DNA of 64,000 nucleotides from assembly GCA_022578605.1 (NCBI GenBank), contig MU394090.1, forward strand, positions 248,001 through 312,000, read 5' to 3'. How positions within the stretch are numbered: position 1 is the stretch's first letter; every line of letters starts with the position of its first letter. This DNA is from Camillea tinctor (lineage: Eukaryota; Ascomycota; Sordariomycetes; Xylariales; Xylariaceae). This document shows, piece by piece, positions 37,171-47,662 of the stretch. The translations under genes were made by a program, and so were the position numbers. The notes below the pieces were generated by a model that did not search any database, was not told the DNA's origin, and saw nothing but the letters and a program-made list of their open reading frames with translations.

Positions 37171-37578
37171 AGCGTAATGTATGGAAGGGTACCTGAAAAT
37201 CCCCTTGCACAGTTATTATTGTTACGGATGAGGCTACTCCCACCAGAAACTCATCCATATATGATAGAAAGATCACGTCAGATAAAGAGCTTAGCACCAT
37301 GGATGAGATCTCCTACTAGCCTAAATAGGGGCGTTGCTCCTTTCTCTCCCACTTCTGAATAGGATCAAGCAAACAAAACGCCACAATTCATTTTGTATTT
37401 CAAAATATTTCTCATATGCAAGAAGGCACATGGTTATGTGAAGCTAACAAGCTATTGGCAAATCGGGATTTCTAAGAGGCAAACTATAAGTTAAAGATAT
37501 GGGATTATCTTGACCACAACTAGATAGATCGACTAATTTCTTACGAAGTAGCGACCTAGGACTACTGCATTATTCTAC
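37171..37578. other. Convergent intergenic region
   Basis: 408 bp between the stop codons of the activator and the enoyl reductase genes. It probably holds both 3' ends. No further exon of the activator was found. Confidence 0.5.
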
Positions 37579-38864
37579 CTAGAGAACCACGACCAGTTTC
37601 TCCCCGCTCATAGTGCCATCCTTTACCGTAGACAGCCCAGAAATAACAGCTTTCATCCAGTCTCCCGCTGCTAACGTCAGCTTTACGGGATGTGACTTGA
37701 TCCTTCCGCTACACAGAAGTGATTGAACTAAGGTGAACCAAGTCCTTGCGAAATGCCGCGCGGATGGGTCTGCATCGAGACTGTAGTCGCCCATATCGAT
37801 CTTACCCCCTAACATGAGGGGTCCCATTACCCAGCTAGCGCGAACTACCCGCCGGGTCGCTGCGACTGAGTCCGGGAACTTCTCCAGAGACACGTAGTGA
37901 CCCCCTGTGCGGCCGATGGCAGCGTAGCAGAGCGCGGCCGACTGTGTCGTGCCGATGCAGTCTATCACGCGAGCCAAGGATCCTTTGGTGTAGGCCTTGA
38001 TTTCCCGGGCACACGAATCGACCTTGTTGTAGTCAAAAACGGCCACTGCGCCGTACGAAGTTACCAATGAATTATTATGCGGCGAACATGTCGTGATAGG
38101 AATGTACCCGGCCCTGTAGCCCATGAGTCGTCAGTGATCCGCATTTTTCTTCCCTCCCTTTCCGCGCCCCCCTTTATGGTGGATGGTCATAAGATTTTGA
38201 TTTCTTACAGGCTGAGTAATTGAATGGCCATGGTCCCACATGCCGTACTCCCCCCGTACACGAGCACTATTCTCCGAAGGTCCTCTTTGCTAAGGGCCGA
38301 GGGTGGGGTTGATGTGCCGAGACCTGGCATGCTCCGGATCCTATCATCAGCCACCCCCTCAAAATTGGTCAAGTTTAGCCCGAGATCCCTGAAGAGGGCC
38401 AGGCCAACAGCCCCTATGCAGCTCCCACCTACTGCTGCAGCTGTAGCCCAATCCAAGTCTAAAGGCACTCGCATAAGCACCAGGGGGTCAGCCTCGACAT
38501 AGAGGGCGAACGCACCCCGGCCTGGATTATCCGGATTGGCCCCGAGTACAGCACCACACACGTGGTCGCCTATCTTCCAAGGCGTGCGACTAAGGCTGAA
38601 ACTAGATGTGCCTCCTTTTGGGAGCAGCAACGCATCGTTGGCATCAGCGCCCACTTCCACGATCTCTCCGGCAAAGTCGCTACCAGCCACCAGCCCTGCC
38701 TGTCGCACCACTGCGGGCACTTTGTGGTCACTAGGATTGAGCGCCACAGCGTATACCCGGACGAGAACGGCACCTCTAGCGCACTGCAAGATGGTGTGGT
38801 CGTGAGATCCAACCAGGGACCCGTCATCCAGGGTTATGATGGCGGCATGGGGGATATTCGCCAT
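37579..38864 (-). CDS. Trans-acting enoyl reductase (MDR superfamily)
   Basis: A medium-chain NADPH-dependent reductase of the LovC/trans-ER group, which reduces enoyl intermediates on a highly reducing PKS whose own ER is dead. Exons 38209-38864 and 37579-38113 give 396 residues. The GroES-like N-terminal half contains ALNPSDHKVPAVVRQAGLVAGSDFAGEIVEVG and KIGDHVCGAVLG. The Rossmann half has VLVYGGSTACGTMAIQLLSL, then AGYIPITTCSPHN across the intron, and FDY and VIDCIG further on. The conserved zinc ligands of alcohol dehydrogenases are absent, as in this group. The start is the ATG at 38864, since the longer open frame begins with GTG. It matches the missing ER of the PKS-NRPS at 50772-63293. 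It is head-to-head with the methyltransferase gene, 755 bp apart. Confidence 0.92.
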
Positions 38865-39619
38865 AATAAGCACTTTCCCCTATCCTGGTATAGGACGATC
38901 TACAACAGGTCTCGAATCGGCGTATACAATTGGACAACGGGGGTTTGAGAGTCCACAGGCGAATATTTCTTGATATTGACAGGCAAAAGCTCCTTTCAAA
39001 CCTCTAATTGATGTGTAATCACTTTCTTTGGCAGCGATGGGATCAGCTCAATCGTACGTAACGTGCTCTGCTTCTGCCTGGGGTTCCCAGGGGGGTATAA
39101 GCGGTATAAGGGAAAAACTCGTTTTAGTTGCAGCTCCGAGAATCTTGTCAGATCATCTTCACTGAACTGAATGAATACATATCCTCCTGAATAAATCCGA
39201 TCTTACTGCGATCAAAGTATTTGTACTTCCATTCGGCCGTGCCTGACAACGGCTCTTCGTAGAGACATGATGAAAAACGTAGAAGGCGAAAGTGAAGTAC
39301 CCGACTGGTGTGTAATTGTATCCACCTCATGTTCCGGCGTAGAGTTATGTTTCCCGAGTCCGGACGTCAACCCGCCGAAAGTGGCCGAAGTCCCGTGTAA
39401 GACAGAAACAACGGCTGTGCAGGTGTAGCAGCACATCGTATGATAGGAAACGGAATCGCCAGATACTAAGGAAAGCTGTGTACACTCTGGATAGGGGGCC
39501 TTGAAAAGGCCCTCAAAAGCGATCAAGAGAGAGGCATTCGACCAAATTGCCTCGAGTCTTCGATAAACCCAGACTGCACGACCAATTCGTCACTAGATAC
39601 GATTAAAGAATAGGACAAA
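38865..39619. promoter_or_regulatory. Bidirectional promoter region, enoyl reductase / methyltransferase
   Basis: This 755-bp gap separates the two divergent start codons. It includes GCCGAAAG (ending 39381) followed closely by GGCCGAAG (39383-39390), related to the CCGAAAG words in the other cluster promoters. The site assignment is tentative. Confidence 0.4.
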
Positions 39620-40707
39620 ATGGAAGAAGGTACGTTATGGATCACGTTATTAACGCATTCTTACAAACACTGTCGATCACTGACTCATCCCTGGGAGCAG
39701 CCTCAGCAGAGCAGTGGAAGCTCGCAGCCGAGTCCTACGAAAAGGGCTCCAAGGCCACGACGGCGAAGCCCACCGCGACCCTACTGGAGCGCGTCAACGC
39801 CCGGCTTCCCTTCGCGGAGGCGTCCGGGATCCTGGACAATGGGTGCGGCCCGGGCCCTTACATGGCCCGGCTCATCGAGACGTACGGCGGGGACATCCCC
39901 CCGTCGTGCGCGCTCACGTGCACCGACTGGGCGCCGGCTATGATCGAACAGGTCGGCCATGCGAAAGAGAAGGCTGTGAAGCTGGACCCCACTTCGCTGT
40001 GGGCGCGCGTCGATGCGCGGGTTCTCGATGCTATGGATCTGAGCGCGATCCCGGACGCGTCACTTAGTCATGTTCTGGCTGGATGGGTAAGTCGGTCGCA
40101 GATTTTGTATACCCATTATGCTAGACATCCAATTACACAAATGCACATATATAAGGGTGTGGTCTACGAACCAGAGAGTCGTAGATGCGAAGTGCTAGAT
40201 ATCTATGTCACATACTCAGGGGCTAATTTTTTACCAACATGTAAAAACGTCTAGGTATACCACATGACCAGCGACCCGCAAAAGTGCCTCACCGAGACGC
40301 ACCGCGTCCTTAAGCCAGGCGGCGTCTTAGGCGTCACCTCCTGGAAGGAGACGCAATGGCTCGCGGCCATGGCGCCCATCCAGAAGCTCGATCCCTCGCT
40401 GCGTCCACCGGTAGGATCTCCCGAGTTCGCGTCGCCGACGGGTCTAGTCAAGGCGCTCGAGGCGGCTGGATTCGCCGGCGTCGAGCTCCAAGAGGTCCCT
40501 GTCGACTTGCCGTTCCAGTCCCACGCCCTGTTCACAGACGTCTTGATGACTAAGATGCCGCCGCTCGTCGCGCTGCTGGCGCGTTTCGGCCCGGAGCAGA
40601 AGGATGAGCTGAGACATTTGATGATAGAGGAGATGCGTGCACTGTGCCCCGAGGAGCCTGGCGCGCTGAAGGGGGTTGCGCTTGTGGCGGTCGGGAGGAA
40701 GGAATGA
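39620..40707 (+). CDS. SAM-dependent class I methyltransferase
   Basis: A Rossmann-fold methyltransferase of the small-molecule type. SAM motif I reads ILDNGCGPGP, followed by an acidic D in TCTDWAPAMI, and RVLKPGGVLGVTSW in the post-motif region. The model uses exons 39620-39629, 39701-40086 and 40255-40707 (282 residues). The first ATG has a good start context (CAAAATGG) and is followed by a GTACGT donor and a branch-like CTGAC. The alternative is a start at 39637 with no first intron, which adds MDHVINAFLQ... and is also open. The second intron is 168 nt with a GTAAGT donor. O- or N-methylation of the cluster product, or of the amino acid precursor, is likely; C-methylation is already covered by the PKS MT domain. 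The acceptor atom cannot be read from sequence. Confidence 0.83.
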
Positions 40708-41212
40708 TTCTAGGGGGCACGGTGGTGGGGACAGGGTACTAAGATGATAAGGGTATATATATATATAGGACTACAGCATTACTTGGTGAATAGTACAGGG
40801 GCTTTCCGTCTCTTCAAGATCATCAACGCATCACATTTACTAGTATGTATTAGTGATTGAGTACGCGACCCAATGGCATGTTCTACCATTGCGTATCTAG
40901 GTTATAGATTGATTGGTATGGTATAGTAGACACGTTGGTCTTGATTCGTCAATGTGGTTTCAGCATTGCAAGTCATTTAAGTATTAAGACGGACGCTGTA
41001 ACATAAAACACCAAGTTGGTGTTATCAATTTTGTTGTGATTTTTAACACCAGGGGGGCCAATCATGCGGGTATCCAGAGCTTCCATTGGGCACAAGGGTA
41101 TGCTAGGCTCAGTATTGCATTGTGCAGTATACTATCTGCACGACAAACCATCTACATAATCAATCTTGTCCAAAGAGGCTTTCTTTCACCCCTGTTGTGA
41201 GCCGTATCCTCT

Positions 41213-41219
41213 AAAAAAA
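41213..41219 (-). terminator. Pol III terminator of tRNA-Asp
   Basis: Seven consecutive T on the minus strand, 14 nt beyond the tRNA 3' end. Confidence 0.8.
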
Positions 41220-41233
41220 TGAAGCATCGTGAT

Positions 41234-41315
41234 CTCTCGATCGGGGAATCGAACCCCGGCCACCTGCGAATTGCCAGTTGACAAGCAGGTATCCTGACCA
41301 CTAGACCAATCGAGA
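41234..41315 (-). tRNA. tRNA-Asp (anticodon GUC) with 10-nt intron
   Basis: The minus strand folds as tRNA-Asp: acceptor stem TCTCGAT/ATCGAGA, discriminator G, D arm TTGGTCTAGTGGTCAGGAT and T arm CCGGGGTTCGATTCCCCG. The anticodon stem CCTGC/GCAGG is interrupted directly after position 37 by an intron of about 10 nt (ACTGGCAATT), the canonical site for nuclear tRNA introns. Total 82 nt, 72 after splicing. It is embedded inside the biosynthetic cluster. Confidence 0.93.
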
Positions 41316-41589
41316 TCTTATCGTGTATTGACTTCTCTATTATCAATTAGTCTTGATTCAATTATTAAACACCATACTATTGACTCAATCTATAGTTTTC
41401 TAAAATATTTCGCAGTGATTCTTGCACTTGATGGTGGTTCTTTTTAGGTAGTATTCTGGTTTTGAACTGTTTTAATATGCATGCGTTTATATGGCCATTA
41501 TCCTTGTCTTATTTCCATAGGCTCGGTGCTTCCCAGCGCCGCTCATACAATTAAGTTCGGCATCATCTCTATTGTACATCCAATAGCTG

Positions 41590-43014
41590 TTATAGCGCTA
41601 CAATGCTTCCGTTCTCATGCGGCGTTCTCGTGATTCCGAACTTCTCATCTAAGAATTTAAATGTTCGATATTGTAGGACTTGCCATGCCCCGGACTTTGC
41701 TTGCGCACCACCATCAGAATAAGTCTTGGGCATCCATAGCTCCTTGTCCCCCTCTGGGACGTTAGTGAGTCCCGCCATCACCTTATCCGTCGTGAGCTCA
41801 GCCATGAACATGGACGGGTCGGCAGCTGCGCCGGTAACCAGGACCGGGCATTTAATCCTTTCTAAGTAGTCCCCACCTTCACCAGCAGAGCCATCTTCGG
41901 TATCGTTGAGCCGAAAAGTGTACGGCTTCATAGCGCGCAAGGTATCCGAAGGTGTCGAGCATCCAAACATGCCCTGCGCCTGCGCGAACATATACTTAGA
42001 CGCTATGTCATATTTGCTGTGCGTCGTAGCCACCCAGTCGATCTGCGCATCGCCTATATGGCCGCTCTGCCACAGCTGTACAATCCATCCAGGCATGCGC
42101 GACATAGCTAGATCCCACATGTCATAGATAGGATCCACCGCGACGCAGGCCTTCACGCGCGGGTCTGCCGCTCCGCGCAGCGCCAGGTATGCGCCGAGCG
42201 ACTGGCCCGTCACGGCGAACGCAGCCGGGTCCAGGTTCGTCTCGGGCTGCTGCCGCAGGTAGGATTCCAGAAAGTCCAGCACGGCGCCGACTACCACCTC
42301 CCCGTCGGGGCGCAGCGGCACCCCGTCCCGCCGGAGCACGACCCCCTGCCCAGGGCCGTCGAATGTGAGAACCGCATAGCCGAGCCGTGGGCCCTCCGCC
42401 ACGGACAGAAAATACAGCTCTTCCTGCGTTGAATCGGCACCACCTATGCAAATCAGTGTTGGGGTCTTGCGGTCCGGCAGCCGTGTCGATGGGAGATGTA
42501 GCCACCCTGGGAGGCTGAGTGGCTCTCCGGCATCATCATCACCGTCCGGGGAGAATGGAATATGCACGCGCCGTACTTCGTGGGGGAAGAGGTCGACAGC
42601 GCGTTCAAAATTGGCCACGCTGCGCTCGTACAGGGAGAGCATGTAAGGTTGGTCACGTGGAGGCACGGCGGGGAACATGTACTGCGCGCAACGGAAATAG
42701 TTAGCGGCACGCAGGTAGGCGCCGAGGGCGGTGGACTCGTGGCCGGCGTCGGCAGCGTCTTGAGCAAGAGCCTCAGTGCGGGCGGCGAGGCGGAACCACT
42801 CGCGCATCCAAGATGCGGCGTCGTTAGGGCGCAAGTGCGCGAGGGTCTCAAGGAACTCGGCGGCGTCGCAGCCGCCGTAAGGGGCGGACCCCAGGAGCCG
42901 CAGCAGCTCAAAGTTATACCACTTATACTCGAAGTGGTGCTGCCGCGGCGAATATGTGAAGAACCGGTGGATCATGGCGGTTGGTAGTTCCCAGCTGCGG
43001 TAGTGGCTTACCAT
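41590..43014 (-). CDS. Alpha/beta hydrolase of PKS-NRPS clusters
   Basis: A single-exon protein of about 474 residues in the FrsA/2,6-dihydroxypseudooxynicotine-hydrolase-like branch of alpha/beta hydrolases. An N-terminal helical cap (about 1-145) precedes the fold. Then come LICIGGADSTQEELYF (oxyanion region), VLTFDGPGQG and the nucleophile elbow GQSLGAY with Ser near 272. The acid may lie in VTGAAADPSMF, near 399. The expected catalytic His loop near the C-terminus reads SDGGAQAKSGAWQVLQYR, where related enzymes have a GAxxH-type His, so the His seems lost or moved. Hydrolases of this type accompany cytochalasan and related PKS-NRPS genes, where they are needed for formation of the pyrrolinone core. 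It is head-to-head with the DHA2 MFS gene, 628 bp apart. Confidence 0.86.
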   Translation of the reverse strand: MVSHYRSWELPTAMIHRFFTYSPRQHHFEYKWYNFELLRLLGSAPYGGCDAAEFLETLAHLRPNDAASWMREWFRLAARTEALAQDAADAGHESTALGAYLRAANYFRCAQYMFPAVPPRDQPYMLSLYERSVANFERAVDLFPHEVRRVHIPFSPDGDDDAGEPLSLPGWLHLPSTRLPDRKTPTLICIGGADSTQEELYFLSVAEGPRLGYAVLTFDGPGQGVVLRRDGVPLRPDGEVVVGAVLDFLESYLRQQPETNLDPAAFAVTGQSLGAYLALRGAADPRVKACVAVDPIYDMWDLAMSRMPGWIVQLWQSGHIGDAQIDWVATTHSKYDIASKYMFAQAQGMFGCSTPSDTLRAMKPYTFRLNDTEDGSAGEGGDYLERIKCPVLVTGAAADPSMFMAELTTDKVMAGLTNVPEGDKELWMPKTYSDGGAQAKSGAWQVLQYRTFKFLDEKFGITRTPHENGSIVAL

Positions 43015-43642
43015 GGCAGACAGATAGCCGCAACAACAACGCAGGGAGACACACGTGCACGGCTACATACCCCCTGGCATGGAATGGAAATTGGTATTAA
43101 GAATATAGTTGGTAATTAATGGTAGTTTTGGATATCCATGTTGTAATATTTCTTTTTCTTGTTTCTTTTGGCCTCTACACAATTACTATACAAGCCATTT
43201 CATGACTTACACGAATGTAGGTACCTAAGTACATAGGGAGAGATAGCGCAAGATCTCATTGGCTGAAAACAAACCGAAATTTCCTGATTTGTCAAAAAGT
43301 GACCGAAAGGGACCGAAAGTCACTTACAAAGCAAAACATCATATTGGCTTCCTAATCTTAATCGGCCAAAACAAATGTTCATTCTTTGTCATGCCGATTC
43401 TGCTTAAGCAAAAGACATAACAAAGAGGTCAAACATTTTTCGTGGGAAAACAATTTCACCAGCCTTAGCTTCGACCTTTAGATAGGTACCTAGTTCACAA
43501 ATTCGTCTGCAATGTGGTTTTGACACCTTCTCCCTCTCCTGTCGTTTTCTTTTCTTTACCTCCTATCCCATCTATATCCCAATACCCATACAACCAAAAA
43601 CTCGTACGCGACGAGCCTAAACGCCGTTTTACTTGAAGCGAA
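43015..43642. promoter_or_regulatory. Bidirectional promoter region, hydrolase / MFS
   Basis: This 628-bp gap lies between divergent starts. It contains two adjacent copies of GACCGAAAG (43301-43309 and 43311-43319) and a nearby AACCGAAAT. A C/T-rich tract directly upstream of the MFS start (about 43525-43570) is typical of fungal core promoters. Confidence 0.45.
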
Positions 43643-45684
43643 ATGTCAGATACTGTAGCCCCTTTAGATCAGGCTAAAGAAACCGAAGATGCAACGACAA
43701 ACGTAAACACCCCGAATTCGGATTCGGTCAAGAGCAGCAGCAGCAGCAGCAACAACAACAATACAGTCAATACAGGAGAGGTCGATAATGTCAACAATGA
43801 TGATGCCAATGTCATGTTTGGGGAGGGTTCGAAGCGATCCTTTCGTTTCTGGGCCATCATGGGATCCCTCTCGATGACCGGCCTGCTCTCCTCTATCGAG
43901 GGCACCATCATCACCAGCGCCCTGCCCACCATCACTGAAGCCCTGGGCGGCGGCAACCTTTACATCTGGGTACCTAACGCTTACTTCCTTGCCTCAATCG
44001 CCACCCTGCCCCTGTATGCTCAGATAAGCGACATCTTCGGCCGTCGGTGGCCCTTCCTCTGCGCTGTTCTTATATTCATCCTCGGCAGTGGCCTGTCTGG
44101 AGGTTCACATAGCATGGGCATGTTGATTGCCTCACGTACAATGTAAGTACCCTCCACTGCCCCCTACCCCTGCCCCTTACTACTATCAATGTTTACCGGT
44201 TTTCTCAATGTCTCACCTCTCTTCTACAGACAGGGCCTTGGCGGAGGTGGTATCCAGCTCCTAGTTGAGACTGTCATCGCTGACTTGGTACCACTCCGGG
44301 AGCGAGGCATATTCGTGGCTCTGACTATGGTGGCCGCTACTTTCGGCGCTGCCATTGGTCCCTTTATCGGAGGTCTTATTGCTGAGAGGACAACTTGGAG
44401 ATGGGTCTTCTACTTGAACCTTCCCATCGGCGGGGGTGAGTACAACTGAGGGTCATTGTTCGGGTCTAATACGAGGCGTGCTAACCACCGATAGTGTCGT
44501 TTGCTCTCCTATTCTCATTCCTTCGCCTCAACTATCAACGCGATCAGAGCTGGAAATCGCGTCTTCGTCGCATTGACTTGACGGGCAATGCTATCTTCAT
44601 CGGCTCCATGGTCAGCGTGCTCATCGCCCTAACGTGGGGAGGCGTTATCTACGAATGGAGCCAGTACCAGGTTATCATCCCTCTCGTCCTCGGGTTCGTC
44701 GGGTTAGGGGGCTTCTTGGCTTTTGAATGGACCATATGCAAGAAGCCGTCGTTTCCCCGAGTAGTTCTGTCGAACCGCACTTCAGCTGCGGCTTTCGTGC
44801 TAACTCTCATCCACTCCTTATGCACGTACTGGGCTTTCTATTTTCTACCCATTTATTTCCAGTCGGTTAAGGGTCAAATGCCTTTTATTTCGGGTAAGCA
44901 TGCAGGTTCCTAATTCAACGTGCTCCCTCTCTTTTGCTAACTTGCCCAATCTAGGCGTGGATACTCTACCTATCTTCGCTGGCATTATCCCTTTTGCCAT
45001 GATCGGCGGGTGGCTTCTTGCGAGGTGGGGTCGGTACAGACCCTTGCACCTCGCCGGCTGGGCTACCATGACCGTCGCATATGGCTTGCTAAGCCTGCTA
45101 AATCAATACTCATCCACCGCCGCATGGGTATGCTTTCAGCTCCTGTTGGCTGCTGGATCTGGCCTTCTAGCTGGAATTTTGCTTCCCGCCTTGCAGGCGC
45201 CGCTCGATGAGAGCCTCATGGCTCTCGCGACCGGGATCTGGTCCTTCGGGAGGGGCTTCGGCTCCGTGTGGGGCGTTACCATCCCGAGCGCCGTCTTCAA
45301 CAACGAATGCCGCCTGCATGCAGAAAACACGATCAGCAACCCGGAACTCGTTCACAATTTATCTGGCGGTCGCGCATATGAGTTCGCTACGGCAACGTAC
45401 GTGAACAGCATAAGCGATCCAGTTTCGCGGCAGCAGGTCATACAGGTCTTTGCGAGAGTACGTAATTTAGCTACTTAACTATCTTTTTCAAAATCGACAT
45501 CTGCTAACAATATCTATCCGTATAGGCCTTACAAACAGTTTGGTATGTTGCTGTTGCCTTTGCCGGTCTAGGTTTCCTTATTACTTTCATAGAAAAGGAG
45601 ATAAAGCTAAGAGACAAGCTTGAGACGAAGTACGGAATTGAGGAGAAAGAGAAAACTAGGGAAGACACCGGTCAGTCGGCTTAA
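43643..45684 (+). CDS. MFS drug/metabolite exporter, DHA2 (14-TM) type
   Basis: A drug:H+ antiporter-like exporter, likely moving the cluster product out of the cell or giving self-protection. Five exons (43643-44142, 44230-44435, 44495-44893, 44955-45457, 45526-45684) give 588 residues. The cytosolic N-terminus (1-70) is acidic with Ser and Asn runs from AGC/AAC repeats. TM1 is followed by [12 protein letters not shown], motif A-like [14 protein letters not shown], and [13 protein letters not shown]. The antiporter motif C-like segment is [13 protein letters not shown], followed by [15 protein letters not shown], all standard for 14-TM DHA2 proteins. The C-terminus is a charged tail ([16 protein letters not shown]). 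It shares a divergent promoter region with the hydrolase. A copy of a 70-bp repeat element lies about 200 bp past its stop. Confidence 0.92.
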
Positions 45685-45880
45685 TCATATTTTCCATATA
45701 ACTCTGCTACTCGGCCCTTCTGGCCCTAGAATAGTAACAGGATTTACTTTCATTTTATCTTAGGACTTTTATATGTATTGTTTTCCCGAGACATACCATT
45801 AATCTGAATAAAAAATATACTTCTATACGTATATTTGCTATAGCAAAGGTCGACCTTATTCAACCAACGGGGCCTTACAA

Positions 45881-45952
45881 ATGTTGCAGTCCCATATATC
45901 CATATGAGCTAATTGTCTTTTGACAATTAGCATGTGCTTTTGTCTGCATCAG
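45881..45952 (+). repeat. Cluster repeat element, copy 1 (hairpin)
   Basis: About 72 bp that closely match 63424-63491, with shared blocks ATGTT.CAGT.CCATATAT, AGCTAATT, GACAATTAGCAT.TGCTTTTGTC and CATCAG. The centre forms a perfect 10-bp hairpin: GCTAATTGTC (45908-45917), loop TTTT, GACAATTAGC (45922-45931). It lies about 200 bp downstream of the MFS stop codon, on the same strand relative to its gene as copy 2. Confidence 0.75.
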
Positions 45953-47503
45953 GTTATGAGCCCCCGCGCTTACCCACCAGTTGCAGGCCCATCCATCTTC
46001 AATACATTATCAATTTTCCATTTCATTAATCCATTCTCGCTGTGACTTAGCCAATATTGCATTTAACAAAGCGGAATTGATCATTTTTTCAATAGGCTCT
46101 CAGAAATTCCCCTTCGCAAGGCTTTTCCCTTCCGCAAATCAAACACCAAACCTTTTTAGATTCAAGAGACCCAGTTCCAGTTCCCACAGGTTAGACACTC
46201 TACATACCTAACCGCACTCGCACATATTGGCAAAGTTGGGTCCCGCGAGCGATAGTATCACTGGAATCTATATCCGTATTGGAAGAAGACAGTCCTCCTC
46301 TCTACTTGAGTGTCCTCGCCTAATCTCTTCAATCAGTGCTCCTGTGACTAGGTTTAATACAGAGCCCACCTGTTATCCTATAAACGACAGCCTCTGTAAC
46401 TAGGATGCTGTGAGGTATGGACGCAAGCTTTTTTTTTTCTTCAGCAAAGAATCAACATTATCGTGAGAGAACAGATGCAAGAGCCCTTATTGTTCCGGAT
46501 AAATATGACTAGTTGAATTCTAAATGGAGCTCATTGGTTTAAGGAAATTTGTATTATATCATGGAGCATGAGCTGGGATAGTTCCCATTGCAAGCAAAAA
46601 CTTAGGGGCTAAGATCAATCATGTAGTAAAGAATAAGAGGCCATGGAGTGGCAGGGCAAGAAGTCTTGGCTCTACGTGAGTGACCTGAAAAGGTGTAAAC
46701 ATATTTTAAGATTACCTAGGTAAGTAGGTATCTAGGTATGTATTATATACAGTATAAACTTAGAACAGTATTCTAAATTCTAATCTATAATTCACTTCCA
46801 CGTAATATACCTACCTACTTATCACCTGTTAAAAGGGGGACTAGGGAATTTTAAGCCTACCCTAGGTAGTGATCAAGTTTCAAAGTCACGAAAAAGGGGT
46901 AGTGTGGGGCGGGGCCCTATAGGTGAATTATTGCAGTGGCTGTTCATAATTGGCGACACCATCGTTCTTACAACCTCCAATCCACCCCCCATACCTTAAT
47001 AACCTACACCATCGTTAACCACACTACCTTAGTAGCCAATTGAGTAAGATATAAAATTGTTGATCAAGATATCTTTGGCTAAGATGGGCTTCGGATGCTA
47101 TTGGCAGCTGAATTGTCCTTTTAATGAATTTTGAATTGAGGGTATTGATAACTGTTATGTTTGGAATTTGATAAGCGAGTGACGAACAAATAAATCGGAC
47201 TCATTCTACTAAGGATCTTTTATAAAATACAGGTTGTCATGATATCCTGTTTTATCTCATCTTATAAAAATTTTCACATTTACATCTTTCCCACAAATGT
47301 AGCTGTTTTCCCCTTGTCGCATCTCGCTTCATTCCTAGGACGGGTTAGATACCTAGTTAAGCACCTAGAACAGTGAAGACTTTAGGTTTTCCTTCATCCT
47401 ATACCGTGTCAATTTAAAGTCCCCTACCCTCACAAGCCATGTGGGGGATAACCCCCTCCACACACGGGACACTGGGCACAATGGTCTTTATTGTGCTATC
47501 TGC

Positions 47504-47536
<33 letters not shown>
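47504..47536 (+). repeat. Compound (GT)n(GA)n microsatellite
   Basis: About nine GT units pass directly into about seven GA units, just beyond the 3' end of the carboxypeptidase gene. Confidence 0.9.
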
Positions 47537-47662
47537 CTAATGATGAAACCCAAAAAGGGACTAAATACTAGAGCCTGCTGAGTCATTCTGACGTAACAAG
47601 CCACCTCCATACATGACAAACAAATATTTCCAACTCGATCAATCTTGACATCATCTTTTTCT

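Larger units (their letters stand above)
40708..41589. other. Intergenic around tRNA-Asp
   Basis: Between the methyltransferase and hydrolase genes (convergent). Apart from the tRNA-Asp gene and its terminator there is only an AT microsatellite near 40755-40768. No protein gene is seen. Confidence 0.5.
45685..47662. other. Gene-free 2-kb region
   Basis: Between the convergent MFS and carboxypeptidase genes. It contains the repeat element at 45881-45952 and the GT/GA microsatellite at 47504-47536. AT-rich elsewhere; no recognisable coding sequence. Confidence 0.5.
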
